From Spirosoma foliorum (GTDB lineage Bacteria > Bacteroidota > Bacteroidia > Cytophagales > Spirosomataceae), in NCBI RefSeq assembly GCF_014117325.1, contig NZ_CP059732.1:806001-870000 (forward strand): a stretch of DNA of 64,000 bases, read 5' to 3'. Positions 28,899 through 37,812 of the stretch are shown here, piece by piece. A program made the translations under genes and the position numbers. Numbering within the stretch: the stretch's first letter is position 1; the number at the start of each line of letters is the position of its first letter. The notes under the pieces were generated by a model. It saw only the letters and a list, made by a program, of their open reading frames with translations. It had not been told where the DNA came from and did no database searches.

Positions 28899-30206
28899 CT
28901 ATTTATATTTTTCTAATGCTTTCACTGCTTCAGGATATTGTTCGAGTCGTTGAAATGCCCAGAGAGATTCGATGGTCGATTCGGCGCCTGAATTGCGATT
29001 AATCTGGTTACTTGAGATAATCCCATCGTAACCTCGTCCTGATGCCTGGTCGTACATAGGCGTATTGGCTACATTTTTTCCCAGAAACCAACTGGCCAGT
29101 TGCCCGGCTAAGTCGGCGTATCTAGCATCTTTCGTTTGATCAAATGCTTCCAGCGCAGCCCAGACCATCGGCCGAATACCATAGGCAATCTGCGAAACCT
29201 GACTGGATTTAATCGGTTTAACTTCAGTGCCGGGTTGTTGTACCGTAAACGATTCCAGAAAACCCAGTTGAATTAGATACGGGTAAAAATTATCAATTTC
29301 ACGCTTGGCAGCTGCAATCCAGGTCGGTTTATTCAAGGCTTTTCCAACTCGTAATAAGGCATACGATTGATCACTTGCATAGGCATGCCAACTGTTATCA
29401 AAACTCAAAATCGCACCATATGGATATTTGCCTGCATCGCCGTATTGCATCGCCAGAATGCCATCACCCAGCAATTCAATCAGGTTCAGAACATCGGGGT
29501 TGGGGGTTTGCTGATAGAGATTAGCCAGAGAAATCAGCATAATGGCTGCCTGGTCGGTGCCCGAACCGAAAGGAAGCCATTTAGGCACCTGAATACCCTG
29601 AACAAAATTGTACTCTTTTGGCTTGTTGCCAAAGTCTCGAATCATATTGGCTGTCAGTTTCTGAATAGCCGTCTGCATACGCCCCGCCAGAGTCGCATCC
29701 GCTTTTTGGTAGTACGGATAAGCTTCGCTTAAAAGCCATAAGGCGCGCCAAGACCAAAAATTTGCTTGGGCCACACTCGTCTGAAACGTCTTGTTGATGG
29801 TTCTATCGGGCCAGAGGAAATTATAAAAATACCCGTTGTCGGCTTGTAATTGCAGAACGAACTCTGTCATTGTCCGCAATTTGGTCTGCGTGTCTTTATT
29901 GGTTGCCAGATCAGGTTCACGTAACATCAGCAGGGCTGCCCGCGCTACGTCGTCGATACAGGTAAATCCTTCGTCGGTATCCGTCACGAGGTGATAATCC
30001 GGCGCTTCGCTGTAGATCGCTACCGTTCCAACGTCGGCTCCATTCGAAGCTAGTTTAACCGTCTGATACAGTCGATCCAGATGCGATAGATTAACGTAGC
30101 GCGTGGTCGGCGTAGTGGTCTGGGCAACAGGCTGCTCTTTCTTACACGAAAAGGCGATGAGTAAGATTTGTAGTGTAAGAAGTTTAAAAAAAACAGGACG
30201 AATCAT
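28899..30206 (-). CDS. Putative glycoside-hydrolase-like lipoprotein, (alpha/alpha)6 fold
   Basis: A lipoprotein of 435 aa (lipobox IAFSC, Cys 21). After a short linker it has repeated helical pairs typical of six-hairpin glycosidases: FTCIDDVARAALLMLREPD, NFWSWRALWLLSEAYPYYQ, AYASDQSYALLRVGKAL. The DD in CIDDVAR is a candidate catalytic or substrate-binding site. It probably works on glycans in the periplasm or on the surface, feeding the importer encoded in the same operon. The family and substrate are not identified from sequence alone. Confidence 0.72.
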   Translation of the reverse strand: MIRPVFFKLLTLQILLIAFSCKKEQPVAQTTTPTTRYVNLSHLDRLYQTVKLASNGADVGTVAIYSEAPDYHLVTDTDEGFTCIDDVARAALLMLREPDLATNKDTQTKLRTMTEFVLQLQADNGYFYNFLWPDRTINKTFQTSVAQANFWSWRALWLLSEAYPYYQKADATLAGRMQTAIQKLTANMIRDFGNKPKEYNFVQGIQVPKWLPFGSGTDQAAIMLISLANLYQQTPNPDVLNLIELLGDGILAMQYGDAGKYPYGAILSFDNSWHAYASDQSYALLRVGKALNKPTWIAAAKREIDNFYPYLIQLGFLESFTVQQPGTEVKPIKSSQVSQIAYGIRPMVWAALEAFDQTKDARYADLAGQLASWFLGKNVANTPMYDQASGRGYDGIISSNQINRNSGAESTIESLWAFQRLEQYPEAVKALEKYK

Positions 30207-30255
30207 AACGTTTCAGTTCTAGTATTTCCTGGTCGCGCAAAGACAGGAAAGAAGT

Positions 30256-31068
30256 TTAATCTTTTAAGCCCGAAGACGCCATGCTTCGGATGAAGTGTTT
30301 TTGGAAAAACAGGTACAAAATCACAATCGGAATAGCCAGCATAACAGCAGCTGCAATCTTCACACCCAGTTGGCCTTCAGCCCGACCACCAACGGAAAAT
30401 AGCGTTACCAGTTGCGGCATCGTCATCCTCGATTCATCCCGAATAACGATCAATGGCCATAGAGCCTCGTTCCATAAGCCCATAAATGTCAGGATGGTAA
30501 TGGTGAGCACTGTTGGCAGAATATTTGGGATCAGTATCTGAAAAATAATCCGCATCTCATTGGCTCCATCCATTCGGGCTGCATCAATCAACGCTTGTGG
30601 TAAACTCTGAAATGCCTGCCGAAATAACAGGATCGACAAGGAACTAAGCGCAAAGGGAACAATCAGTGCCAGATACGTATCGACCCAGCCTAACCGAACC
30701 ATGGTGATGTAATTCGGAATCAGTGTGATCTGAAACGGTAGTGTCATCGTGAAAATGATGAGGTAAAAAATCCAGTTCCGCCCTACAAAATCCAGTTTTG
30801 CCAGTGCATAACCGACCATTGCACCTGATACCAAAACTAGTCCCGTTGTCAATAGGGCCACAAAAGAGCTATTCAGAAAAGCCCGGTCGAGCGGGATTTT
30901 AGTGAACACCGTTACGTAGTTACTCCACGTAAACCCCACCGGCAACAATGTCAAATCGCCCAGCCCATTCTCCGACGACAGGGACGCGCTTACCATCCAG
31001 ATAAACGGATAAATGAACGACACGGCCGCCAGGATCAGTAGAATGTATTTTATAGTGGTTTGAAGCAT
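30256..31068 (-). CDS. Carbohydrate ABC transporter permease (MalG type)
   Basis: An inner-membrane permease of 270 aa with about six helices. The cytoplasmic EAA loop is DAARMDGANEMRIIFQILIPN, which contacts the ATPase. It has the short N-terminus typical of MalG/UgpE subunits and ends at the usual place after the last helix. It lies 14 bases after the MalF-type gene, so the two form a heterodimeric channel. Confidence 0.92.
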   Translation of the reverse strand: MLQTTIKYILLILAAVSFIYPFIWMVSASLSSENGLGDLTLLPVGFTWSNYVTVFTKIPLDRAFLNSSFVALLTTGLVLVSGAMVGYALAKLDFVGRNWIFYLIIFTMTLPFQITLIPNYITMVRLGWVDTYLALIVPFALSSLSILLFRQAFQSLPQALIDAARMDGANEMRIIFQILIPNILPTVLTITILTFMGLWNEALWPLIVIRDESRMTMPQLVTLFSVGGRAEGQLGVKIAAAVMLAIPIVILYLFFQKHFIRSMASSGLKD

Positions 31069-31082
31069 GTTATGTTTTTCGT

Positions 31083-31934
31083 TTACACTTCCTGCTCAAC
31101 GTAACGTCGTTGAATGATCACGACAAATAGAATTATCAGTGCAAAGCAAAAGCCTAGTGTTGCAGAATAGCCCATGTGATAATATTGAAAAGCTTGTCGG
31201 TAAATGTACATGACCGCTGAGAGCGTCGTGTTCATGGGCCCGCCCTGTGTCATGATGTAGGGTTCCACAAAGAGCGAAAACCCACTTATGGTTGAGAGGA
31301 CGACTACGGTAAAAATTGTTGGGTTGATCATTGGCAGCGTAATGAACCGAAACTTCTGCCAGTTGGTGGCTCCTTCGAGATCAGCCGCTTCATAATATTG
31401 CAGCGGTACTGATTGCAGTCCGACCAGAAACAGAATAACGTACAGCCCGACGTTTTTCCAGGTCGCCATTACCGCAATGGAATACATCGCCACCGCTGGA
31501 TCGTCGAGCCAGGCGACACGGGGCACACTCATGGCCGTCAGCAATCGATTCAGAATACCCGAGTTGAAGCTTAATAGTTGCTGCCACAAAATTGTAACGA
31601 CCACGCCCGACACGATAACCGGTAGAAAAAAAGCCGCCCGAAAAAACGATGCGCCACGTACCGTTCGATTCAGTAACTCTGCCAATACCAGTGCTACAAC
31701 AATTTGCAGAGGAATGTGTACCAGCAGGAAACGTACCGTATTCAAGACTGCCTGCCAGAACAGCCGATCTTTGAAAAGATGTTCGTAATTGGCTAACCCA
31801 ACGTAGTGCATTGGCGAAATGATGTTCCAGCTATGGAACGTCAGCACCACCGAGAATACGACGGGGAACGCCACAAACACCGCAAAATGCAGGATGTAAG
31901 GCGAAATGAGAAGATAGGGCGTCCACTTTTTCAT
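31083..31934 (-). CDS. Carbohydrate ABC transporter permease (MalF type)
   Basis: An inner-membrane permease of 283 aa with about six helices. It begins KKWTPYLLISPYILHFAVF, a common start in this family. The EAA loop is YYEAADLEGATNWQKFRFIT followed by LPMINPT. It pairs with the MalG-type protein. It starts just after a 30-bp hairpin that separates it from the binding-protein gene. Confidence 0.92.
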   Translation of the reverse strand: MKKWTPYLLISPYILHFAVFVAFPVVFSVVLTFHSWNIISPMHYVGLANYEHLFKDRLFWQAVLNTVRFLLVHIPLQIVVALVLAELLNRTVRGASFFRAAFFLPVIVSGVVVTILWQQLLSFNSGILNRLLTAMSVPRVAWLDDPAVAMYSIAVMATWKNVGLYVILFLVGLQSVPLQYYEAADLEGATNWQKFRFITLPMINPTIFTVVVLSTISGFSLFVEPYIMTQGGPMNTTLSAVMYIYRQAFQYYHMGYSATLGFCFALIILFVVIIQRRYVEQEV

Positions 31935-31947
31935 ACGAATTCAATTT

Positions 31948-32025
31948 TGAATGAATGATTGATAGAATGATAGAATAGGCTTACGCCAGCTTTTTTATTC
32001 TATCATTCTATCAATCATTCATTCA
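31948..32025 (-). promoter_or_regulatory. Perfect 30-bp hairpin between binding-protein and permease genes
   Basis: Bases 31948-31977 and 31996-32025 are exact inverted repeats of 30 bp with an 18-base loop. The hairpin abuts the stop codon of the binding-protein gene (32026-32028) and ends 13 bases before the permease start. No T-run follows on the minus strand, so it is not a classical terminator. By analogy with the malE-malF REP hairpin it may protect the upstream mRNA from 3' decay and raise binding-protein level. Confidence 0.75.
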
Positions 32026-33303
32026 CTAATTACCCAACAGTACATCTACCGCCTTGGCTGCGTCGGCAATAGCGGCTTCAGGTGTCTTTTTGTTGAAAAT
32101 TACGCAGGCTTCGTATTCCTGCGAGATAATATCAAAGACTTCTACAATTACTTCCGAGTTATCTACGCCTTTGATGTAGCGGGACTGTTTGGCAAAGGGA
32201 AGTAAACGTGGATTCTTTGTTAGGAAGGAGGAGAAATATGGATCTGTATCAACGTTTTTCCGACGAGGAAACTGACCCGTTAATTCCATTAATTGCAAAT
32301 CACCAGGCTTGTCTACGAGTGTTTTTACAAATTCCCAGGCGGTCTGAGGATCGCGGCAGGTGTTGAAAATGACAATGTTCTTGGGATCACCATACGTATA
32401 GGCCGGACCGCGATGGTTGTCTGGAACGGGCATGGCATACGTACCGTATTCGAAACCAGGATCTTTGAATTTATCAAGGAAACCCACCGTCCAGGGACCC
32501 GTAAACTGCGAGGCAATTCGCTTGGCTAAAAATGGGTCGCGGGTGGCCGAAAGACGCTCTTTGGCGAAATAACCGTCTTTGTACAGCGTCTGTAAAAACC
32601 GAAATACCTCAATCGCGTATTGGTTATTGAAAGCAGCCCGATTATTCGTAATAAGTGGAGCGCCATTAGAAGCCGCCAGATAAAGTGGATAAAAATTGAA
32701 GAGCCGTTCGTACCAGATAGCTTTTACTTCCGTATAACCCAGCCATTGATCAACGTAGCCGTCGCCATCACTATCCCGTTTAAACTGACGTCCGGCATTG
32801 AGGTACTTTGTATAGGTATAGGGAGGCTTGGTGTTATGCAGGGCATTCATAGCGAGGGTATTTGTGACCAGCATAATCGGATTCACTTTCCAGGGCACCT
32901 GATAAATATGGCCATCCGCCGACGTAATTTCCCGAATAACGGCACTATCACAGCGGGCCATCATGAACTCCCGGAACCCTTTCAGCGTGTCTAAGGGAAT
33001 TAATACACCCGCTTTGGCGTACATCTCCACGCTACCCTGCCACATATTGGCGTAAATATCGGGTGTGGTTTTGCCCACCACCGAGGCCAGAATGATTTCT
33101 TCACTCGACTGTCCTTCGGGAATAGGCTGATACTGTAACGGCTTATCAGGTCGCTTTTGCTGCCATTGAGCCGTAAAGCTTTTGGCAAAAGCAATTTCTC
33201 CCGCATTGTTGGAGCACCAAAACGTAAGCGGACGGTTTGTCGCCTGTTCGCGGTTGCAGCTGGTCAGCCAAAGAAAACAAAGCAGCGCGGAGAGTTTGGC
33301 CAT
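32026..33303 (-). CDS. Sugar-binding lipoprotein of ABC importer (MalE type)
   Basis: The extracytoplasmic solute-binding subunit, 425 aa, with a lipoprotein signal ending LTSC (Cys 16). Family marks: FWCSNNAGEIAFAKSFTAQW near the start, ILASVVGKTTPDIYANMWQG, IYQVPWKVNPIMLVTN, and the C-lobe TGPWTVGFLDKFKDPGFEYG. It belongs to the large oligosaccharide-binding family 1. It would deliver a sugar to the MalF/MalG-type channel encoded downstream. The sugar is unknown. Confidence 0.9.
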   Translation of the reverse strand: MAKLSALLCFLWLTSCNREQATNRPLTFWCSNNAGEIAFAKSFTAQWQQKRPDKPLQYQPIPEGQSSEEIILASVVGKTTPDIYANMWQGSVEMYAKAGVLIPLDTLKGFREFMMARCDSAVIREITSADGHIYQVPWKVNPIMLVTNTLAMNALHNTKPPYTYTKYLNAGRQFKRDSDGDGYVDQWLGYTEVKAIWYERLFNFYPLYLAASNGAPLITNNRAAFNNQYAIEVFRFLQTLYKDGYFAKERLSATRDPFLAKRIASQFTGPWTVGFLDKFKDPGFEYGTYAMPVPDNHRGPAYTYGDPKNIVIFNTCRDPQTAWEFVKTLVDKPGDLQLMELTGQFPRRKNVDTDPYFSSFLTKNPRLLPFAKQSRYIKGVDNSEVIVEVFDIISQEYEACVIFNKKTPEAAIADAAKAVDVLLGN

Positions 33304-33334
33304 TAGATGTAATCAAAGAAGCTAGCTAAACAAT

Positions 33335-33389
33335 CTCTCCCCCTAAAGGGGCTTTCCTCAAATCAGACAAAGCCCCTTTAGGGGGAGAG
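33335..33389. repeat. Perfect 21-bp inverted repeat between LamG and binding-protein genes
   Basis: Bases 33335-33355 and 33369-33389 are exact inverted repeats with a 13-base loop. Each arm contains the smaller palindrome CCCTAAAGGG or its complement. It could be a hairpin in the mRNA or a dispersed repeat. It lies 22 bases after the LamG stop on the minus strand. Confidence 0.7.
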
Positions 33390-33411
33390 GTGGTTATTCG
33401 ACAAGTATTTA

Positions 33412-34143
33412 TTAGGGCTTCTCAGCCGTATAAATTGATTTTACCTGCGTATCACTCAGGGCCACGTTATAAATGCGGACTTCATCTAGATCACCCCGGA
33501 AGTAGCCACCCCAAGGGCCGTAGAAATTATTACCGTCGGCATCATCCTTTTGAGAAGCTTCATCAAATTTATACAAGCTCGTTGGCAAATCCTGACCAAT
33601 GGCTAAGTTAATCGTACTCTTCACCGCCACGGGGTCACCCGTTAGGTTAGGCCAGTTTTTTACCAGGGTTCCGTTCAGGTAAAAATTCATATTACCCGCT
33701 TTGTAAGTCACCGTGATATGATACCATTTGTTAAGGTCCAGCGTTGGGTCTGCATTGTCATGGTCGATAATGCCTGTGCCCGTCTTAATTGTAAAGAAGG
33801 CGTAATTAGCCTGTTGAATATTGAATTTATAGCCATTCCAACGATTTAGGCCCAACATATAGTTGTTGGCATTACTTGAATCCATACGTGCCCATAAACT
33901 GACCGTAATTTCTTTCGATGGATTCAACGCCGTGTTGTAAGGAACTTCAATATTACCACCTTTAAAGAAGTGATAGGCCTTATTATCAACGCCATACCGG
34001 TCTTTCGTCAGTGTAGGTGTGCCCGCTCCCCATATGGAAGCACCTGCCTTCAGACTTCCATCGAACCCTTTCCCCGATGCATCTTTGGTGTTCCCATCCA
34101 TTTTCATATACAGCACCAGATTGGTTGGTGCAATTTGCTGCAC
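33412..34143 (-). CDS. LamG/concanavalin-like jelly-roll protein, possibly 5'-truncated
   Basis: A LamG-type lectin-like domain of about 240 aa: LVLYMKMDGNTKDASGKGFD, VSLWARMDSSNANNYMLG, WYHITVTYKAGNMNFYLNG, YFRGDLDEVRIYNVALSD. Such domains bind glycans on secreted proteins. The frame has only a GTG start here. It stays open upstream for about 19 more codons with no start codon (LGQAGLLFLSKQ) before a stop at 34198-34200. A signal peptide is therefore missing, although relatives are exported. Either the gene has lost its 5' end or it starts unusually. Confidence 0.7.
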   Translation of the reverse strand: MQQIAPTNLVLYMKMDGNTKDASGKGFDGSLKAGASIWGAGTPTLTKDRYGVDNKAYHFFKGGNIEVPYNTALNPSKEITVSLWARMDSSNANNYMLGLNRWNGYKFNIQQANYAFFTIKTGTGIIDHDNADPTLDLNKWYHITVTYKAGNMNFYLNGTLVKNWPNLTGDPVAVKSTINLAIGQDLPTSLYKFDEASQKDDADGNNFYGPWGGYFRGDLDEVRIYNVALSDTQVKSIYTAEKP

Positions 34144-34505
34144 CTGCTTACTTAGAAACAGAAGCCCAGCCTGGCCTAAACCAAGTTTGTTTAAACTCTA
34201 TAGTTTGAGTTTGGCGACCCAAAACTACTGCCTGACTGCGGCCTTTGGTAATCATCATTACTTCTTAAGGGCTACCCGATTAAGCCTGTCATTTTCTAAA
34301 AAAACTGGATCGACATATCAACTCAATCAAATTTGTAGTGACTCATTACAAGTTTAGGACTACCAAGAAACTAACAGACTATAGGACCTACCCCAGGGCA
34401 GGTTTGTAAGTAATGGGGTGGATTTGCTCCCTAGACTGGCCGAATATGCTGAGTTACCCCGCTAACTGCCTGACCACTAAAAATGTTGGCCAAATCTTAC
34501 TTTTC
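34144..34505. other. Intergenic region without a gene
   Basis: No supported gene is seen. Several overlapping frames here are shadows without family features. The operon promoter for the ABC importer should lie in this part. Confidence 0.35.
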
Positions 34506-34796
34506 ATGGACCAGCCGCCCTTCTCCCACACTGACTTTATTGATAGGGCTAACTACTTCATAGGACTGCCTATTACTGCCAGCGCTGTGCAGGTCAATAG
34601 CTTGTTTTGGTTTTCAAGATTGGCATTAGAATCTCTGATTGACCACACTGACGCGTGTTTCAGTTACGGCCCTGCTTGGCGGCTGATTGGGCAGACGGGA
34701 GAGAAAAATTTGCAGGCGTATCTGCGCGGGGAGGACGTAGCGCTGGAACGCTTAAAAGCAAACGTAGCAGAGAGCCTGCTGCTGTTGCCTCAATAG
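34506..34796 (+). CDS. Small hypothetical protein
   Basis: A 96-residue frame from ATG 34506 beginning MDQPPFSHTDFIDRANYFIG and ending in an alternating helical segment (GEDVALERLKANVAESLLLL). I do not recognise it. A strong hairpin terminator follows 18 bases after the stop, which supports a real transcript. An upstream start at 34413 would add 31 residues of poor character. Confidence 0.5.
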   Translation: MDQPPFSHTDFIDRANYFIGLPITASAVQVNSLFWFSRLALESLIDHTDACFSYGPAWRLIGQTGEKNLQAYLRGEDVALERLKANVAESLLLLPQ

Positions 34797-34814
34797 GATA
34801 CCCTTTTTATAACA

Positions 34815-34849
34815 AAAGCAGCCGACACGATTTAATTGTCGGCTGCTTT
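34815..34849. terminator. Bidirectional terminator
   Basis: A 13-bp perfect stem (34815-34827 with 34837-34849) with A- and T-rich flanks lies between the convergent hypothetical and esterase genes and can end transcripts from both sides. Confidence 0.85.
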
Positions 34850-34868
34850 ATCTTTTTGCATGGTGACT

Positions 34869-36017
34869 TTATTGGAAGGCATTGATCAACTGGGTGGCCG
34901 CTAATGTATGAGCCTGCTGGGCTTGAGGGACAATAGCATACATCCCAAAAAACTCATGCGTAGCGCCAGGATATAATTGATAGGTCACCGTAACGCCAGA
35001 GTTGGCTAGTTTATCTCGCAAGTACATACCCTCACTTTGCAACGGATCGATTTCAGCCCCAATAATGGTGGTAGGGGGTAGCTTGGTGAGATCCGCTACA
35101 TCTACCAGCGATATCAACGGACTATTACCATCGGCAGGGCTGTTGAAATAGTTCGCCGTAAAGTATTCCACTAAAGGACGGTTTAATGGCTTGGCATCTT
35201 TGTAGATGTTGTACGAAGGAGTATCCAGGTTGTTGTCTGCTACGGGGAATACCGACAGGATATGCACCGGTAGAGCAATTCCCCGATCCCGGGCGAGCAT
35301 CGCGGTGGTAATAGCCATGTTCCCCCCAGCACTTTCTCCCGCCAGCGCTATCTTAGCCGGGTTACCATTGATCGAGGCCGCATTCTGAGTGACCCATTTG
35401 TAGGCGGCATAAGCATCCTCATGGGCAGTGGGAAATTTATTCTCAGGCGCTAAGCGGTAGTCCACCGAAACCACAATGGCTCCCGTTTCTTCAGCTAGTG
35501 CCAAGGTTGAATATTCGTACACCTCCGGACTAGCAATGACCCAGCCTCCGCCATGATAATAGACAATGACGGGCAGTGGGCCGGTTTTATTTTTGGGTGT
35601 GTAAACCACGATCCGAATGGGAACATTATTATAGCCGGGGATAGTCTGCTGACTACTAGTGACATTTGCCGTTGGTCGGGGAATTTTGTTCTTATCCAGC
35701 AAGGAGTTAACTGCATCTTTGAAGGAAGGTTGCTGGCGGGCCTGTTGAGGGGTGAGGGTATTAAGCGGAATGGGACTAAGGCGGCCTAGCTCTTCAATAA
35801 CAGCCAGCATTTGCGGGCCGATGGTTGGTCCCCAGTCGGGTTTAGGGCTTGTTGACTGGATGCTCTGACCAGGCTGAGGAAGGCGATGATCCTGACAGGC
35901 GTATAGCCCAATCATAAGCGAAAAGGCGCCTGCATACAGGAAGTTAGTAGAGCGTTTCAAATAAGAAGTAGAAGTGGCCTCTTGTAGTTTGGCCAGCCAG
36001 TTGACTAAGTTATTCAT
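34869..36017 (-). CDS. Alpha/beta hydrolase of the hormone-sensitive lipase (HSL) type
   Basis: A secreted or membrane-anchored esterase of 382 aa. The oxyanion motif is VIVYYHGGGW, the nucleophile elbow is ALAGESAGGN, and the acid and base lie in GAEIDPLQSEG and GATHEFFG. The N-terminus has a hydrophobic segment ending IGLYAC (Cys 41), a possible lipobox preceded by an unusually long lead. ATG 36017 is preferred over a TTG at 36044. Relatives hydrolyse short-chain esters; the natural substrate is unknown. Confidence 0.85.
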   Translation of the reverse strand: MNNLVNWLAKLQEATSTSYLKRSTNFLYAGAFSLMIGLYACQDHRLPQPGQSIQSTSPKPDWGPTIGPQMLAVIEELGRLSPIPLNTLTPQQARQQPSFKDAVNSLLDKNKIPRPTANVTSSQQTIPGYNNVPIRIVVYTPKNKTGPLPVIVYYHGGGWVIASPEVYEYSTLALAEETGAIVVSVDYRLAPENKFPTAHEDAYAAYKWVTQNAASINGNPAKIALAGESAGGNMAITTAMLARDRGIALPVHILSVFPVADNNLDTPSYNIYKDAKPLNRPLVEYFTANYFNSPADGNSPLISLVDVADLTKLPPTTIIGAEIDPLQSEGMYLRDKLANSGVTVTYQLYPGATHEFFGMYAIVPQAQQAHTLAATQLINAFQ

Positions 36018-36173
36018 GGAACGTTGCGAAGTTGAGTTTGTCAACAGGGTATACGTCGCATGTGGTATAGGAGATTTTAATTTGAGCAGATTAATGTTGA
36101 AAGATGATTAAATGGTCCCTTGTTCCTATTATCAATCTGTTCTAGTAACTGATAGCCCTGCATATTACCGCTG

Positions 36174-36513
36174 TTGTTGGGCTCTGTCGTGAAAGCCCGC
36201 TATCAACTCCGAATTGCTTGGAGCGATAAAGTGTTTGCGCCGGGCTATCATCTGAAGCCACTTACGGAGATAAAGAAGTACATTGATGCTAACCAGCACT
36301 TGCCGGGTGTACCCTCGGCAGAACAGGTTGTCAAAGATGGCGTTGATCTGGTGAAAATGAATACTACGCTACTGGTGAAGATTGAAAAGTTGACCTTATA
36401 TAGTATTGAACTGGAAAAAAAAGGCTAGTAGACAGGAGACAATCAGTCAACAACAGCAAGCAAAAATGAATCAGTTAGAGCGATTACTGAACCAAGTGTT
36501 GGGGAGGAAATAA
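36174..36513 (+). pseudogene. C-terminal fragment of a tail-fibre-like surface protein, frameshifted
   Basis: The frame reads VFAPGYHLKPLTEIKKYIDA, then LPGVPSAEQVVKDGVDLVKM, then LTLYSIELEKK. This is the conserved C-terminal chaperone-like region of Bacteroidota tail-fibre or S74-related proteins. At the A-run near 36415 the frame shifts by one. The next frame continues QQQQAKMNQLERLLNQVLGRK to the stop at 36511-36513, restoring the family's coiled-coil end. The main N-terminal body of the protein is missing, so this is a double relic: truncated and frameshifted. Confidence 0.7.
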
Positions 36514-36991
36514 TAGATGACAATCAAGACATCACTTAACGGGGGGCGTATTTGAAAAGCTTGATACCTTTTAACCTGCAAATCTCACAATACGCTCCCA
36601 ATTAAGACGAAGGGGTATCTATAATTCGGGCGTTTCGTGAGCCTGACAGCAAATCAACTGATACCTAAGGGAATTATATCCAGACATTTTAAAGGAAGTC
36701 GCATTGGCTGATATGCTGGGGCTTATCATCCGAATGCTACTGGCCCATCATTTTCACCTGATCAGGGTTGTAGGGGCTTCCACTGAGTATGGACAGACGA
36801 AGCCAGCCCCCCGATATTCGCCATGAACAAGTTAATACTACTTAGTAAACAGTAGAATGGAACCTTTATGTCGATTAAATGGTCGGCTCTAGGGACAGAT
36901 CTCATGCTGTGTACAGGCTCAACCTGCATTGTTCTTGAATTAAGCTCATACTCTTTTGGTAACAGGTATTCGATTTCAATTGATTTCGCAT
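36514..36991. other. Intergenic region without a gene
   Basis: No supported gene, repeat or RNA is seen. The promoter of the LytTR regulator should be in its right part. Confidence 0.35.
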
Positions 36992-37708
36992 ATGGAGATA
37001 AAACAATATTTGATTATTGACGATACCGAATCAGACGCGCTTTATTTAAAAGGGTTACTGAGCAAGTTTCCTTTTTTTAATCTGGTTGGCATTACACCGA
37101 CGATTGAAGCGGCTGTCCAGGTTATAACTTCTCAGGAGATTGATCTGATTTTTCTAGATATTAACCTGAATGGTCAACTCGGTTTAACGCTTCTTAAAGA
37201 GGGCATTGACTTACCGCCTGTTATTATTACCAGCGCTTATCCGGATTATGCTTTGGAAAGCTATGAGATTGGTAAAGCAGCTGATTATTTATTAAAACCA
37301 TTTCCGCTAGACCGTTTACACCTGGCATTAACGAGGGCATTTCAATCGCAGAGCCAGGTTAATATGGATGAGATTGACGCGATTTTCCTGAAAATGGGAC
37401 GAAGGGCTCAACGATTTGCTTTCCAAGCAATTGATTACGTAGAAGCCTCGGGTATTTATACTAAAGTGTATGCGGACAACCAAGTGTATCTAATTAATGA
37501 ACGGCTTGCTTCTCTGAGTGACCAACTTCCTTCCCGCATGTTTATTCGGGTGCACAAATCTTACCTTATCAATGTCAATAAAATCACCAGCTACGACCGA
37601 CACACGATTTGGCTTGGCCACACAAAAATCCCAATTGGCAGATCATTTCGCCCTCGCTTGGAGGGCTTATTATCCTTGTTTGACGCAGGTGAAGAAAACT
37701 CCGCATAA
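36992..37708 (+). CDS. LytTR family response regulator
   Basis: A response regulator of 238 aa. The receiver domain has YLIIDDTESDALYLKGLL, LIFLDINLNGQLGLTLL (phospho-acceptor Asp) and ADYLLKPFPLDRLHLAL (Lys). The LytTR DNA-binding domain follows (IDYVEASGIYTKVYADNQVY, FIRVHKSYLINVNKI). ATG 36992 is the natural start. The gene is followed directly by a sensor kinase gene, so they form a two-component pair. LytTR proteins bind direct repeats spaced by about two helical turns, and such repeats occur at 39914-39943 and 40770-40820. Confidence 0.9.
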   Translation: MEIKQYLIIDDTESDALYLKGLLSKFPFFNLVGITPTIEAAVQVITSQEIDLIFLDINLNGQLGLTLLKEGIDLPPVIITSAYPDYALESYEIGKAADYLLKPFPLDRLHLALTRAFQSQSQVNMDEIDAIFLKMGRRAQRFAFQAIDYVEASGIYTKVYADNQVYLINERLASLSDQLPSRMFIRVHKSYLINVNKITSYDRHTIWLGHTKIPIGRSFRPRLEGLLSLFDAGEENSA

Positions 37709-37812
37709 ATCCATACTTGATACGCTTATCATTCGCATACAGGCCTGTTTCTTTTTGTAGCAGGTTAATCAACGACAGTATACTTTACATCTTTTTCATT
37801 TACCGCTTTGTT

